Positions 1 to 8,609 of a DNA stretch of 64,000 nt are shown in pieces (positions within the stretch are counted from its first letter, which is position 1; the number at the start of each line of letters is the position of its first letter). The notes beneath the pieces are model-generated. The model saw only the letters and a list, made by a program, of their open reading frames with translations. It had not been told where the DNA came from and did no database searches. Position numbers and translations under genes: made by a program. Location of the stretch: contig NC_014623.1 in NCBI RefSeq assembly GCF_000165485.1, positions 6,590,893 to 6,654,892 on the forward strand, read 5' to 3'. The stretch is from Stigmatella aurantiaca DW4/3-1 (lineage in GTDB: Bacteria > Myxococcota > Myxococcia > Myxococcales > Myxococcaceae).

Positions 1-1971
1 GCCGCCCTGGGGGATGTGCTGAACGCGTCCATCACCGCCCGGCCGGCCGCGGGCGGCGAGCAGATCTCCCTGAGCATCGATCCCAACCTCGACGTGACCG
101 GGGACGGCGTCCGCGATCCGGAGGGCTACCAGCTCGATGTGCGGGAAGGGAGCGTGAAGATCCTCGGCGCCGACGCCTCAGGGGTGTTCTACGGCATCCA
201 GACGCTCCGCCAGCTCATCTCCCCCCAGGCCTATCAGGCGGCGTCGAAGCGCGAGGGCCGCCTCACGCAGATCGCCCTTCCGGAGGCCCGCATCACCGAC
301 GCCCCGGGGTTCGTCTATCGCGGCATGCACCTGGATGTGGGGCGCCACTTCCAGTCCAAGGAGACCGTCAAGAAGCTGCTCGATGTGATCTCCCACTTCA
401 AGATCAACAAGTTCAACATCCACCTGACCGACGACGAGGGCTGGCGGTTGGAGACGCCGGGCATCCCCGAGCTGACGAGCTACGGCGCGCGCCGGGGCTT
501 CGATCTCGCAGAGGCCGAGATGCTCCACGCGGGGCTCGGCTCAGGCAGTGATCTTCAGGACGGAGATCTCATCCGCCTCAAGCCGGCCACGCCGCAAAAG
601 GCCAACGCAGAGACGCCTCCGGCCTACCAGGGCTTCGAGACGGCGACGCTCAACTTCGTGGGCAAGGGAAGCGGCTACTACACCACCAAGGACTTCGAGG
701 AGATCCTCAAGTACGCCACGGAACGGCACATCGAGGTCATCCCCGAGATCGACGTGCCGGGCCACGCCCGGGCCGCCGTCAAGGCCATGGAGTACCGCTA
801 CCGGAAGCTCAAGGACCTGGATCCCGCCCAGGCGGCCGCTTACCGGCTGATCGATCCGAACGACACCTCCAAGCACAAGAGCGTCCAGGGCTACACGGAC
901 AACTTCATCAACCCGTGCCTGGACACCTCGTACGCCTTCCTGACCAAGGTCGCCGAGGAGATCAAGGCACGCTACGCCGCGGCAGGCGCGCCGCTGAAGA
1001 CCATCCACGCGGGAGGCGATGAGCTGCCCGCGCTGAACCCGAACGTGTGGTGGCAGGGCTCCCCGCTCTGCAAGGCCAACCCCGCGACCAAGGACATGGA
1101 TGACCACCAGCTCTTCAACCACTTCTTCACGCGCTGGAATCAGATCATCAAGGCGACCGGCGCGGAGATGACGGGCTGGGACGACATCATCCACAACGGG
1201 CTCACCCTGCCAGGGTTCATCCCGATGCCGTGGAGCAACGTCTGGGGCTGGGGCCGCGAGGATGACGCGTACAAGTACGCCAACCAGGGCTACCAGGTCA
1301 TCCTGTCCCACTCGACGAACCTCTACATGGACCTGGCCTACAACAAGGATCCCGACGAGCCGGGCTACTACTGGGCCAACTTCGTCGACGAGAAGAAGAC
1401 GTTCGAGTACCGGCCCTTCGACATCTACGCCAACGCCACCCACGACCGGATGGGCAACGCCATCAAGCCGGAAGATCTGGCGAGCAAGGTCCGCCTCACG
1501 GCGGAGGGCAAGAAGAACATCCTCGGCATGCACGGCCTGCTCTGGGGCGAGAACCTGAAGACGCCCGAGGTGGTCGAGTACCTCGCCTTCCCGAAGGTGC
1601 TCGGCGTCGCCGAGCGCGCGTGGAACCCGGAGCTTCCGGAGGTGAGCGCGATGCCGGCCCTGTGGGGCCAGTTCACCAACAGCCTGGGGCAGTATGTGCT
1701 GCCGCGCCTGGGGGCCTACCGGCCGGTGGATCTGCGCGATGAGCTTCCCGAGAGCGTGGGCGTGAACTACCGCATCCCACTCCCCGGCGGCCGCCTCATC
1801 GACGGCAAGCTGCACGCGAACGTGCGCTTCCCGGGCCTCGCCATCGAGTACTCGACCGACGACGGCAGGACCTGGACGGCGTACACGGAGCCCGTGGCGG
1901 CTCCCCAGAAGACGCTGCTCAGGACCCGGACGCTCGACGGACGCAGCAGCCGCGTCACCGGGCTCAACTAA
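1..1971 (+). CDS. GH20 beta-N-acetylhexosaminidase (chitobiase), 5' truncated by window edge
   Basis: This enzyme removes terminal GlcNAc from chitin oligosaccharides, the last step of chitin degradation. The frame is open from base 1, so the start lies upstream; 656 residues are visible. The order seen is part of the non-catalytic GH20b domain, the GH20 barrel from about residue 103 (YRGMHLDVGR), and a C-terminal Ig-like segment of the type found in chitobiases (about 590-656). The catalytic Asp-Glu pair is in HAGGDELPAL, encoded at about 1018-1023. Other family signatures are IHLTDDEGWR and IPEIDVPGHA. Serratia-type chitobiases are near 880 residues, so roughly the first 200 are missing. 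An intrinsic terminator follows directly. Two chitinases and a CBM protein lie just downstream on the other strand, which supports a chitinolytic role. The family is certain; the exact substrate is inferred. Confidence 0.93.
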   Translation, partial: AALGDVLNASITARPAAGGEQISLSIDPNLDVTGDGVRDPEGYQLDVREGSVKILGADASGVFYGIQTLRQLISPQAYQAASKREGRLTQIALPEARITDAPGFVYRGMHLDVGRHFQSKETVKKLLDVISHFKINKFNIHLTDDEGWRLETPGIPELTSYGARRGFDLAEAEMLHAGLGSGSDLQDGDLIRLKPATPQKANAETPPAYQGFETATLNFVGKGSGYYTTKDFEEILKYATERHIEVIPEIDVPGHARAAVKAMEYRYRKLKDLDPAQAAAYRLIDPNDTSKHKSVQGYTDNFINPCLDTSYAFLTKVAEEIKARYAAAGAPLKTIHAGGDELPALNPNVWWQGSPLCKANPATKDMDDHQLFNHFFTRWNQIIKATGAEMTGWDDIIHNGLTLPGFIPMPWSNVWGWGREDDAYKYANQGYQVILSHSTNLYMDLAYNKDPDEPGYYWANFVDEKKTFEYRPFDIYANATHDRMGNAIKPEDLASKVRLTAEGKKNILGMHGLLWGENLKTPEVVEYLAFPKVLGVAERAWNPELPEVSAMPALWGQFTNSLGQYVLPRLGAYRPVDLRDELPESVGVNYRIPLPGGRLIDGKLHANVRFPGLAIEYSTDDGRTWTAYTEPVAAPQKTLLRTRTLDGRSSRVTGLN

Positions 1972-1985
1972 CCGAAGCAGTGAGC

Positions 1986-2028
1986 CTCTCCGGCCCCGTG
2001 GGTTTCCCCGCGGGGCTGGAGAGAGTTT
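1986..2028 (+). terminator. Intrinsic terminator after the GH20 gene
   Basis: A 13-bp stem is formed by CTCTCCGGCCCCG (1986-1998) and CGGGGCTGGAGAG (2011-2023) with one internal mismatch, followed by a short GAGTTTG tail. It begins 15 bases after the stop codon. The T-tract is only three bases, which weakens the call slightly. Confidence 0.6.
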
Positions 2029-2077
2029 GTCAGCACCAGACTGGCGGGGGCCTGTCGCGTCCCCGCCCTTCCCTCAC

Positions 2078-2683
2078 ATGGCCATGATGAGAGCCCCCAC
2101 CTCGTATCATCGTCCGGCGATGGTGCCGGCGGATGCATCGCGTATGCGCGCTGTCATGGACGGGCACCGCGAGGCAACCGAAGCCCTGCTGGCGGAACTC
2201 CTGCCCCGGGTGCGCAACAAGGTCCGCTACTCGCTTCACTGTGACTCGGAAGTCGATGACATCACCCAGGAGGCCCTGGTCGCCATCTTGCGCGGGCTGC
2301 CCTCCTATCGCGGCGACGGCGCCTTCGAATCGTGGGCGGACCGGGTGGCGGGCCGGGTGGCGTTCGCCGCCTCGAGCCGCGTTCGCGCCGAGCGCAGCCA
2401 GCTCAACCTGGAAGAAGAGGACGTCGAGCTGAGCGCCTTGCCCGAAGAAGAGCCCTCCTCGGAAGACTGCCTGCTGCGCCGCCAGATGGCGAAGCTGCTG
2501 GAGCAGCTCTCCGACGAGCAACGCCGGGTACTGGTGCTTCACCACGTGATGGAGATGAGCGTCCCGGAGATGGCCGAGCAGCTGGAAGTCCCCTTCGAGA
2601 CGATCCGCAGCCGGCTCCGCCTGGGGAGGGCCCACCTGCGGGCCCTCTTCCTCGCACAGTTCGGCGAGGAGGCCGAGCCCTGA
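2078..2683 (+). CDS. ECF-type RNA polymerase sigma factor
   Basis: This is a small sigma-70-family factor with region 2 and region 4 only. Region 2 is visible in SEVDDITQEALVAILRGL and the following FESWADRVAGRVA stretch; region 4 is the helix-turn-helix in LSDEQRRVLVLHHVMEMSVPEMAEQL with the recognition helix VPFETIRSRLRLGRAHLRALF. The length of about 200 residues fits the ECF group. The start is uncertain: in-frame ATGs occur at 2078, 2087, 2120 and further down, and none has a strong ribosome binding site. No anti-sigma gene is adjacent; neighbours are a chitobiase upstream and convergent chitinases downstream. Control of those hydrolases is possible but is only inferred from position. Confidence 0.85.
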   Translation: MAMMRAPTSYHRPAMVPADASRMRAVMDGHREATEALLAELLPRVRNKVRYSLHCDSEVDDITQEALVAILRGLPSYRGDGAFESWADRVAGRVAFAASSRVRAERSQLNLEEEDVELSALPEEEPSSEDCLLRRQMAKLLEQLSDEQRRVLVLHHVMEMSVPEMAEQLEVPFETIRSRLRLGRAHLRALFLAQFGEEAEP

Positions 2684-2711
2684 GGGCCCCAGCCTCCCCG
2701 CCGTTCACCGG

Positions 2712-4553
2712 CTAGTACTTCGGGAGGTTCGGAATGCTCTGGTTGCAGTTGCTGGTGATGCCGAGGATCTGGCAGACCCGCTGGCCCGCGGAGTTCACCG
2801 TCGCCGCACCAGCCGGCGGGGCCATGTGGACGCGCTCCTTCCAGATCTGCCACACCATCATGCCATCCGTGGCCTTGCCCTTGTTCTTCATGTACGTGGC
2901 GAGCGTCTCGACGTTGTAATACTTCGTCGCCATGTTGTTCTGGCCGGTGAGCATCTCGGCGTCATACACGGTGCCCGGATCCGCGTTGAGCCGCAGCGTC
3001 GCCCCGCCCGCGCCCTCGGGAGCAATCTCCAGCCCCATCGCGATCGGGCCGCTGTAGATGGCCCGGTACGACTCATACCCTTCGCGAGGATCGTAGTACT
3101 CGCCCCCGTCGTAGGACATGAGGTTGATGTGGTGCAGCTTGTTCCCGTGGTTCTTCACCACGCTGTACATCGTTCCGCCGAAGGGAGAGCCCCACTGCAC
3201 CTTCCCCTCCTCGAACGGGGTGCCCTTCACGTAGTAGGCCCCCGTCGACCAGCCGGCGATGGAGATGCCCATCTTCAGCCCCCGCGACCGGATGGTGCTG
3301 TCCAGGCTGGTGATGATGTTGGCGATCTCCCCGTCCTTGGAGCAGCTGAACTGGTCCGGCCCCAGCTTGTTGCAGCTGCTGCCGCTCGACTCCCAGTCGA
3401 TGTCGATGCCGTCCGCGCCGAGGTCCTGCGCCAGATCCACGACACGCGGGGCGCTGAAGCTCGCCCACTGGGAGCCCTGGCTGTAGCTCCAGCCTCCGAC
3501 CGATAGCCACACCTGCGTGCCGCGCGCGCGCAAGGACTGGATGTTGCTGATGAGCGTCTGCGCTTGCGCCGGGGTGAACTTCTTCTGCCCGGTGTTCGTC
3601 GTGGCGCCCTCGAAGAACTCGAGCCCCGCCACCTCTTGATCGAACGCGAACGAGCCCTTCTGGTAGGCCGTGTTCGGCCGCACGAAGGACAGGTTCAGGT
3701 GCGTGTAGTAGCTGGGAATGTTCGCGGTCGTCAGGTCAACGATGCTGGTGTTCCAGCTGCTGGCGTAGCCGATGTACATCCGGCCCCCCGGCGGCGGGGG
3801 ATCCACCACCGGGAGGACGACGGTGACGCTCGCCGCGCTGGACGTCGCCGAGTTCCCGCCCGCATCGAAGGCCTTCGCCGTGTAGCTGTAGGTGCCATTC
3901 TGCGTGTGGGAGCTGAAGCTGTCCGAGGCGCTGTAGGGGCTGGAGGTGTCCGTGCTCAGCAGCACGCCGTTCTTGTAGAACTCCACCCGGGTCACCCCCA
4001 CGTTGTCGCTCGCCGGTGCGGAGAGGGTCACGCTCCCCACGCTGGTGAGGCGGGTGGGACTGGCCGACAGGCTGACCGTCGGGGGCGTCTTGTCGTCGGG
4101 ATCCGTGGGGGGAGTTCCATCGCAGGAATAGCCATTGATGGAGCAGGAGCTCAACCCGCCGTAGGTCCCCGCCCCCTCGAAGGTGACGGTGACGCTGCCC
4201 TGCGCGGGCACGACGTTGCCTCCCCACGAGTTGGGAAGGAAGGTCCACGAACCATCGGTGCCCTGGCTGACGGAGCCGCCCGCCCCCCAGGGGGAGCCAC
4301 GCACCGTGACGCTGCCATTGAACTTGACCTTGAGGGACCAGTCCGTGATGGCGCTGCTGGTGGTGTTCTGGATCGTGAACACCCCGTTGAAGCCTCCCTG
4401 CCAACTGGAGCTGGTGGCGAACGTGGCCTTCAAACCGGCGGCGGACGCCGCGAGCTGAAGGCTCTGCAACTGAACCGGCTCCCGTGGCTCTTCACCACAG
4501 GCGGCCAGGGCGCCCACGAGGGCGGTGACAATGAGTTTTCTCGGCTGACGCAT
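2712..4553 (-). CDS. Secreted GH18 chitinase lipoprotein with N-terminal CBM2-like and Ig-like domains
   Basis: An endo-acting chitinase of 613 residues. The N-terminus carries a lipoprotein signal ending LVGALAAC (lipid Cys 19). Residues about 40-135 form a CBM2-like beta-sandwich (TIQNTTSSAITDWSLKVKF, then WGGNVVPAQGS). An Ig-like module follows at about 157-247 (DKTPPTVSLS to ASVTVV), then the GH18 barrel from about 258. The catalytic motif is intact, DGIDIDWE at 381-388 with Glu388 as the acid, and the SVGGWSY strand is present. It is the third and last gene of a minus-strand operon, 27 bases after the second chitinase, with AGAGG five bases before the ATG. Family and activity are well supported; whether it prefers chitin or a related polymer cannot be read from sequence. 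Confidence 0.93.
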   Translation of the reverse strand: MRQPRKLIVTALVGALAACGEEPREPVQLQSLQLAASAAGLKATFATSSSWQGGFNGVFTIQNTTSSAITDWSLKVKFNGSVTVRGSPWGAGGSVSQGTDGSWTFLPNSWGGNVVPAQGSVTVTFEGAGTYGGLSSCSINGYSCDGTPPTDPDDKTPPTVSLSASPTRLTSVGSVTLSAPASDNVGVTRVEFYKNGVLLSTDTSSPYSASDSFSSHTQNGTYSYTAKAFDAGGNSATSSAASVTVVLPVVDPPPPGGRMYIGYASSWNTSIVDLTTANIPSYYTHLNLSFVRPNTAYQKGSFAFDQEVAGLEFFEGATTNTGQKKFTPAQAQTLISNIQSLRARGTQVWLSVGGWSYSQGSQWASFSAPRVVDLAQDLGADGIDIDWESSGSSCNKLGPDQFSCSKDGEIANIITSLDSTIRSRGLKMGISIAGWSTGAYYVKGTPFEEGKVQWGSPFGGTMYSVVKNHGNKLHHINLMSYDGGEYYDPREGYESYRAIYSGPIAMGLEIAPEGAGGATLRLNADPGTVYDAEMLTGQNNMATKYYNVETLATYMKNKGKATDGMMVWQIWKERVHMAPPAGAATVNSAGQRVCQILGITSNCNQSIPNLPKY

Positions 4554-4580
4554 ATGAGCCTCTGGAAAATGCGCGGTGGG

Positions 4581-6407
4581 TTACTGGTACCGGTCCAGGT
4601 ACGCGCGGTGGCTGTTGGAGAACTCGGAGTTGAAGTACTTGTCCCAGTTGATCGACCAGGTCATCAGCCCCTTGAAGCCCGGGTACCCCGACGACTGGCG
4701 CAGGACGTAGCTGCCACCGAAGGACTGGCCCTTGATGAGGTAATCGAGCGCCTTCTGGACGTTGGCGGGCGTCGTGTAGCCCCCGCCAGCGGCCTGGGGA
4801 GAGGCGGGCAGGCCAATGATGACCTGGTCTGGCCGGAGCGCCGGGAAGACGTTGCTCGTGTTGCGGCCCACCGGGAAGCCCTGGAGGAGCATCTCCGCCA
4901 TGGCCACGTGGAAGTCGGCGGTGCCCTGCGCGTACGCGCGGCCATCCAAGCCCTCCACGGAGCCGGTGTTGTAGTGCTGGACGTGCAGGTACGTCAGCCG
5001 GTCCCGCAGCGCGTGGATGACCGGGAGATAGGCACCCCACGGGCCGCCGTAGGCCACGAACCCGCCCTGAACGTAGGCCGTCTCGGGGGCCATGGTGAGG
5101 ATGAACCCCGTGCCGAACTGGTTGAGGATCTGCCGGGTGGCATCGATGAGGTTGACGATCTTCGGCGTGGTCGGGCTGCGGAAGTTGGTGTCCCCGCCGT
5201 TGAGGGACAGGGAGCTGCCCTCCAGGTCGAGATCCATTCCGTCAAAGCCATACGTGCTGATCAGCGACTTCATCGTGTTGATGAAGTTCTGCTTGGCGGT
5301 GGCATCGGCCAGATCCACGGTCCCGTTCGCGCCGCCAATCGAGATGAGCACCTTCTTGCCCTGGGCCTTCAGGGCGGCGATGTCCGCCTTGAAGTCGGCG
5401 ACGGTCGCGTTGTACGGCGTGAACGCCATGTTGCCGGTGGTGGGGCCGCCCACGGGCTCGGCGAACGCGACCTGGATGACATCGAACTTCGGGGAGATAT
5501 CCCGCAGGCGGATGTTGGTCGAGCCGTTGTCGAAGTTGTGCCAGTAGCCCACGATGATCTTGCTGCCCACGGGAGGGGGCGCCGACGTCTTCGCCGACAC
5601 GCTGTTGCTGGCCGGGGAGCGATTGCCCGCCGCGTCCCGCGCCTTCACCGTGAAGGTGTACGTCGTGTTGGCCGCGAGCCCAGAGACGGTGGCGCTCGTC
5701 CCGCTGGTGGTGGCCGCCGCCGAGGTCCCGTTGCCAACGAACACCTCATAGCCAGTGACGGCCACGTTGTCCGTCGAGGCGTTCCAGGCCAGCGAGACGC
5801 TGCTGCTGCTGACGCCCGTCGAGCGCAGGTTCGCAGGCGCCGTGGGCGCCTGGTTGTCGGTGCTCGGGGGAGGCGTCGTCACGCTGAGCGCGGAGCTGGC
5901 CGCGGAGCGGTTACCGGCCGCATCCCGGGCCTTCACGGTGAAGGTGTACGTCTGGTTCGCCGTCAGTCCGGAGACGGTGGCGCTCGTGGCGCTCGACGTG
6001 GCGACCACGGTGGTCGAGTTGCCGCTGAAGACCTCGTAGCCGGTGACGCCCACGTTGTCGGTGGAGGCATTCCAGGTCAGGGAGACGCTGGTGGACGTCT
6101 TGCTGGGGGAGGCAAGCCCGGTGGGGGCCGAAGGCGCCTGAACATCCACGGCGCCCCCTGTCTCCAGCCACAAGGCGGGAACGTTGGGAGGCTCCCACCC
6201 GACCAGGGAGGTGTGCGACTGGCGGCAATCATAGGCCTTGCCCGAGTAGGTGACGTTGTCACCCTGGGCATAGGCCACCGAGGGCGCCCAGGCACCGCGA
6301 TTGGCGGCGGCCGCCAGGGTCGGTACCAACGTCCACAACAGGGCCGCGAGGGCCATCCACGACACAATGCTCTGCCCTGATCGCCGGGCCGCGTGCGACA
6401 CACTCAT
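4581..6407 (-). CDS. Secreted GH18 chitinase with CBM5/12 and two FnIII domains
   Basis: A 608-residue chitinase. A cleavable signal peptide (ALAALLWTLVPTLAAAA) is followed by a CBM5/12 chitin-binding module (about 36-82: APSVAYAQGDNVTYSGKAYDC), two fibronectin type III domains (about 91-178 and 186-274) and the GH18 barrel from about 283. The catalytic motif is DGMDLDLEG with Glu396; the usual W or Y of DWE/DYE is Leu here, as in chitinase D-like enzymes. The two FnIII domains are very similar to each other at both protein and DNA level, indicating a duplication. ATG 6407 was chosen because AAAGGA sits six bases upstream; ATG 6413 would overlap that site. It is the middle gene of a three-gene operon. 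Confidence 0.93.
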   Translation of the reverse strand: MSVSHAARRSGQSIVSWMALAALLWTLVPTLAAAANRGAWAPSVAYAQGDNVTYSGKAYDCRQSHTSLVGWEPPNVPALWLETGGAVDVQAPSAPTGLASPSKTSTSVSLTWNASTDNVGVTGYEVFSGNSTTVVATSSATSATVSGLTANQTYTFTVKARDAAGNRSAASSALSVTTPPPSTDNQAPTAPANLRSTGVSSSSVSLAWNASTDNVAVTGYEVFVGNGTSAAATTSGTSATVSGLAANTTYTFTVKARDAAGNRSPASNSVSAKTSAPPPVGSKIIVGYWHNFDNGSTNIRLRDISPKFDVIQVAFAEPVGGPTTGNMAFTPYNATVADFKADIAALKAQGKKVLISIGGANGTVDLADATAKQNFINTMKSLISTYGFDGMDLDLEGSSLSLNGGDTNFRSPTTPKIVNLIDATRQILNQFGTGFILTMAPETAYVQGGFVAYGGPWGAYLPVIHALRDRLTYLHVQHYNTGSVEGLDGRAYAQGTADFHVAMAEMLLQGFPVGRNTSNVFPALRPDQVIIGLPASPQAAGGGYTTPANVQKALDYLIKGQSFGGSYVLRQSSGYPGFKGLMTWSINWDKYFNSEFSNSHRAYLDRYQ

Positions 6408-6459
6408 GGTCATTCCTTTGATGAAGCGTGAGGGTTTTGAGGAGATGGATTGAACGGTG

Positions 6460-8445
6460 TCAGGGCAGCTTCACCGGGCCGGCGTAGTACTCCTGGACAC
6501 GGGTGATCCAGTAGTAGCCGTCGGTCGGCACTGACTCGGGGGAGGCGCCCGGCTGGGGAATGCCACGGGTGCTCACCCCGACGCCGGCGCCCATGAGGAT
6601 GGCCACCACCCCAGCATTGGCCGCCTCTTGCATGTGCGAGCCCCAGGTAACGGTGTTGCCGCTCACCGAGACCTTGGGATCGTTCCACACATTCTTCGAG
6701 AAGTAGGCCAGGCGGTTGCCCGAGAGCGTGAGCGTGTCGCCAAAGAAGTACGGGGAGGCCGACTCTTCATAGCGCTGCACGGTGTTGTCCAGGTTCGGGA
6801 ACACGCCGGAGGCGTTGTACGCCGTGGGGCTGCGGCGCGAGGTGCCATTGATGTGCCCGGCGGGGATCTGCCAGAGCACGACGGGCAGCGAGAGCGTGTC
6901 CTTGAGCGTCCGGACGAACAGCAGGTAGTTGTTCCAGAGGTCCGCGTTCCAGAACCAGATGGAGCTCGCCGGATCATTCGGGTTCGCCCCGGCCGCACCC
7001 GCGCCATCCAGACCGTACTTGTCGATGGAGATGAACTCGGCACCGCCATACTTCACGCCCGCCTTCAGCGCGAAGCCCGCATTGGCCCGGGCATTGTCCT
7101 GGATCCGGGTCTTGCCCGCCTCGAAGCCATACACCTCCGTCGAGTGCATGATGCCCGTGCCGGGCGCTCCGGGAGCAGCCCAGAGGTTGAGCTGCCAGCC
7201 CAGGAACGCCTTCGGGGTGTGCTTGCGCAGGGCGTAGTTGATGCTCTGGACGAGGCCCGTCAACGTGTTCGGGAAGGACGGGTCCACACCCCGCTGGAGC
7301 ACGCCCGAGTCGTAGGCGGCATTGGTGGCGGCGGGCATCTGCGCCGGGTCGCCCCCGTACTGCGGGCCGTATTGCTGCTGGATGTAGCCCAGGGTGTCGG
7401 GCTCGATGACGTAGCCGACGCGGCCCGTGCCCATGATCGACGTCGCGGTCTGCCCCACGTCGCGCAGCCCTTGGAAGTACTGCGTGAGGAAGCTGGTGCT
7501 CTGCAGGTTGGCCCACACGGCGGCGGGGCTGTCGGTGTTCCCGCCAATCCCGTACACCACGAAGATGGGCGTCATGCCCTGCTCCTTGCTCTTCGTGGCC
7601 AGGCGAACGGCGCGGCTGTGCCACTCGCTGATCTGCGAGCCTCCGTTGAGGTACAGGTAGCCGTAATCGAGGCGCTTGCCCGCGGGGAAGAGCGGGTTCA
7701 CCTTGGTGAAGAATCCGTCGGTGCCCGTGAAGGGCTCGTAAACGGTGCCCAGCGCGACGTAGCTCGGGTGCCAGGAGCCATTGGGGTTGGTGTCCTGCGC
7801 CGTCGTCACCGACAGCGTGGCGCTGACCACGGACACGTTGCCCGCCGCATCGCGGGCCTTGACGGTGTAGCCGTACTGCGTCGAGGGCGAGAGAACCCCG
7901 TCTGTGTAGGCCAGCGACGCCGTGGTGCCAACCTGCGTGCCATTGCGGAACACGAGGTAGCCCGTGACGCCGGTGTTATCCGTCGACGCGTTCCACGCCA
8001 GTGAGACTTGCGTGCTCGTCACGCTGGTGGAGCGCAGGCCCGTCACCTGCGTGGGCGCCGTGGTGTCCCCTTGCGTGCCTCCATCCGTCCCGCCGTCCGT
8101 GCCTCCATCCGTTCCGGCATCGGTTCCCGTGCCCGAGCAGGCGCCGATCAGCTTGTACCAACCACTGGCGGTTCCCCAGACAGGGTCCGCCGTCCAGATG
8201 GCGACCAGCGCCTCGTAGAGGCTGCCCTGGTACACCACCCGGTCTCCCGGGTTGTAGATGGTGCTGGCATTCCACGCGGGAACCCCCGTGCAGCTCACCA
8301 GCTCTGCCGGGGCCACCGCGGACACGCCTTCCTCTTCGAAGGTGCCTTCGTCGGGGGACAGGCCGGGTTGGCAAGCCGTCGAAGACAGGGCCCACAGAGA
8401 CAACAAGCCCATCCACGCCGTGGCCTTCCAATGACGAAAGAACAT
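6460..8445 (-). CDS. Secreted CBM5/12-FnIII protein with unassigned catalytic-like region
   Basis: A 661-residue exported protein and first gene of the chitinase operon. It has a lipoprotein-like signal (SLWALSSTAC), a CBM5/12 chitin-binding module (about 51-104, PAWNASTIYNPGDRVVYQG), a Gly-Thr-Asp repeat linker, one FnIII domain (about 129-215) and about 440 further residues that I cannot place in a named glycosidase family. That region contains RVGYVIEPDTLGYIQQQYG, WQLNLWAAPG, EFISIDKYGLDG and LPVVLWQIPAGH, with many aromatics and acidic residues at strand ends, as in a TIM-barrel hydrolase. The position in an operon with two chitinases suggests action on chitin or an attached polymer. AAGGAAG precedes the ATG. 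Export and binding modules are well supported; the catalytic activity is not established. Confidence 0.75.
   Translation of the reverse strand: MFFRHWKATAWMGLLSLWALSSTACQPGLSPDEGTFEEEGVSAVAPAELVSCTGVPAWNASTIYNPGDRVVYQGSLYEALVAIWTADPVWGTASGWYKLIGACSGTGTDAGTDGGTDGGTDGGTQGDTTAPTQVTGLRSTSVTSTQVSLAWNASTDNTGVTGYLVFRNGTQVGTTASLAYTDGVLSPSTQYGYTVKARDAAGNVSVVSATLSVTTAQDTNPNGSWHPSYVALGTVYEPFTGTDGFFTKVNPLFPAGKRLDYGYLYLNGGSQISEWHSRAVRLATKSKEQGMTPIFVVYGIGGNTDSPAAVWANLQSTSFLTQYFQGLRDVGQTATSIMGTGRVGYVIEPDTLGYIQQQYGPQYGGDPAQMPAATNAAYDSGVLQRGVDPSFPNTLTGLVQSINYALRKHTPKAFLGWQLNLWAAPGAPGTGIMHSTEVYGFEAGKTRIQDNARANAGFALKAGVKYGGAEFISIDKYGLDGAGAAGANPNDPASSIWFWNADLWNNYLLFVRTLKDTLSLPVVLWQIPAGHINGTSRRSPTAYNASGVFPNLDNTVQRYEESASPYFFGDTLTLSGNRLAYFSKNVWNDPKVSVSGNTVTWGSHMQEAANAGVVAILMGAGVGVSTRGIPQPGASPESVPTDGYYWITRVQEYYAGPVKLP
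8075..8122 (-). repeat. Four 12-bp tandem units encoding a Thr-Asp-Gly-Gly linker
   Basis: On the plus strand the units are GTGCCTCCATCC, GTCCCGCCGTCC, GTGCCTCCATCC and GTTCCGGCATCG. Read on the minus strand they encode GTDAGTDGGTDGG-type sequence between the CBM5/12 and FnIII domains. This is a flexible inter-domain linker likely to vary in copy number between strains. Confidence 0.8.
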
Positions 8446-8566
8446 TACAGCCCTTCCTTTTTATCGAGTGACGCTCCGTGCCGATCTCCGGCAAAGAGGA
8501 ACACCCCGACTAGAGAGGAGAGCCCTTTTTTTCGGGTCAACCTGCCGAATCCACCCACCTGGAACA

Positions 8567-8590
8567 CCCCGAGCGGTTGCCGCCTCGGGG
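8567..8590 (-). terminator. Hairpin downstream of the GH31 gene, possible terminator
   Basis: CCCCGAG (8567-8573) and CTCGGGG (8584-8590) pair, with an inner CGG/CCG extension. It lies 20 bases after the stop of the GH31 gene on the minus strand. There is no T-tract on that strand directly after it, so factor-independent termination is uncertain. Confidence 0.35.
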
Positions 8591-8609
8591 CTCCTGGGAC
8601 GCGCCCGGG

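Noticed and set aside
3564-6380. 938-codon open frame on the plus strand opposite the two chitinases
   Set aside because: It is the high-GC antisense shadow of two genes with full GH18 motifs; its translation is Arg/Gly/His-rich with no domain pattern.
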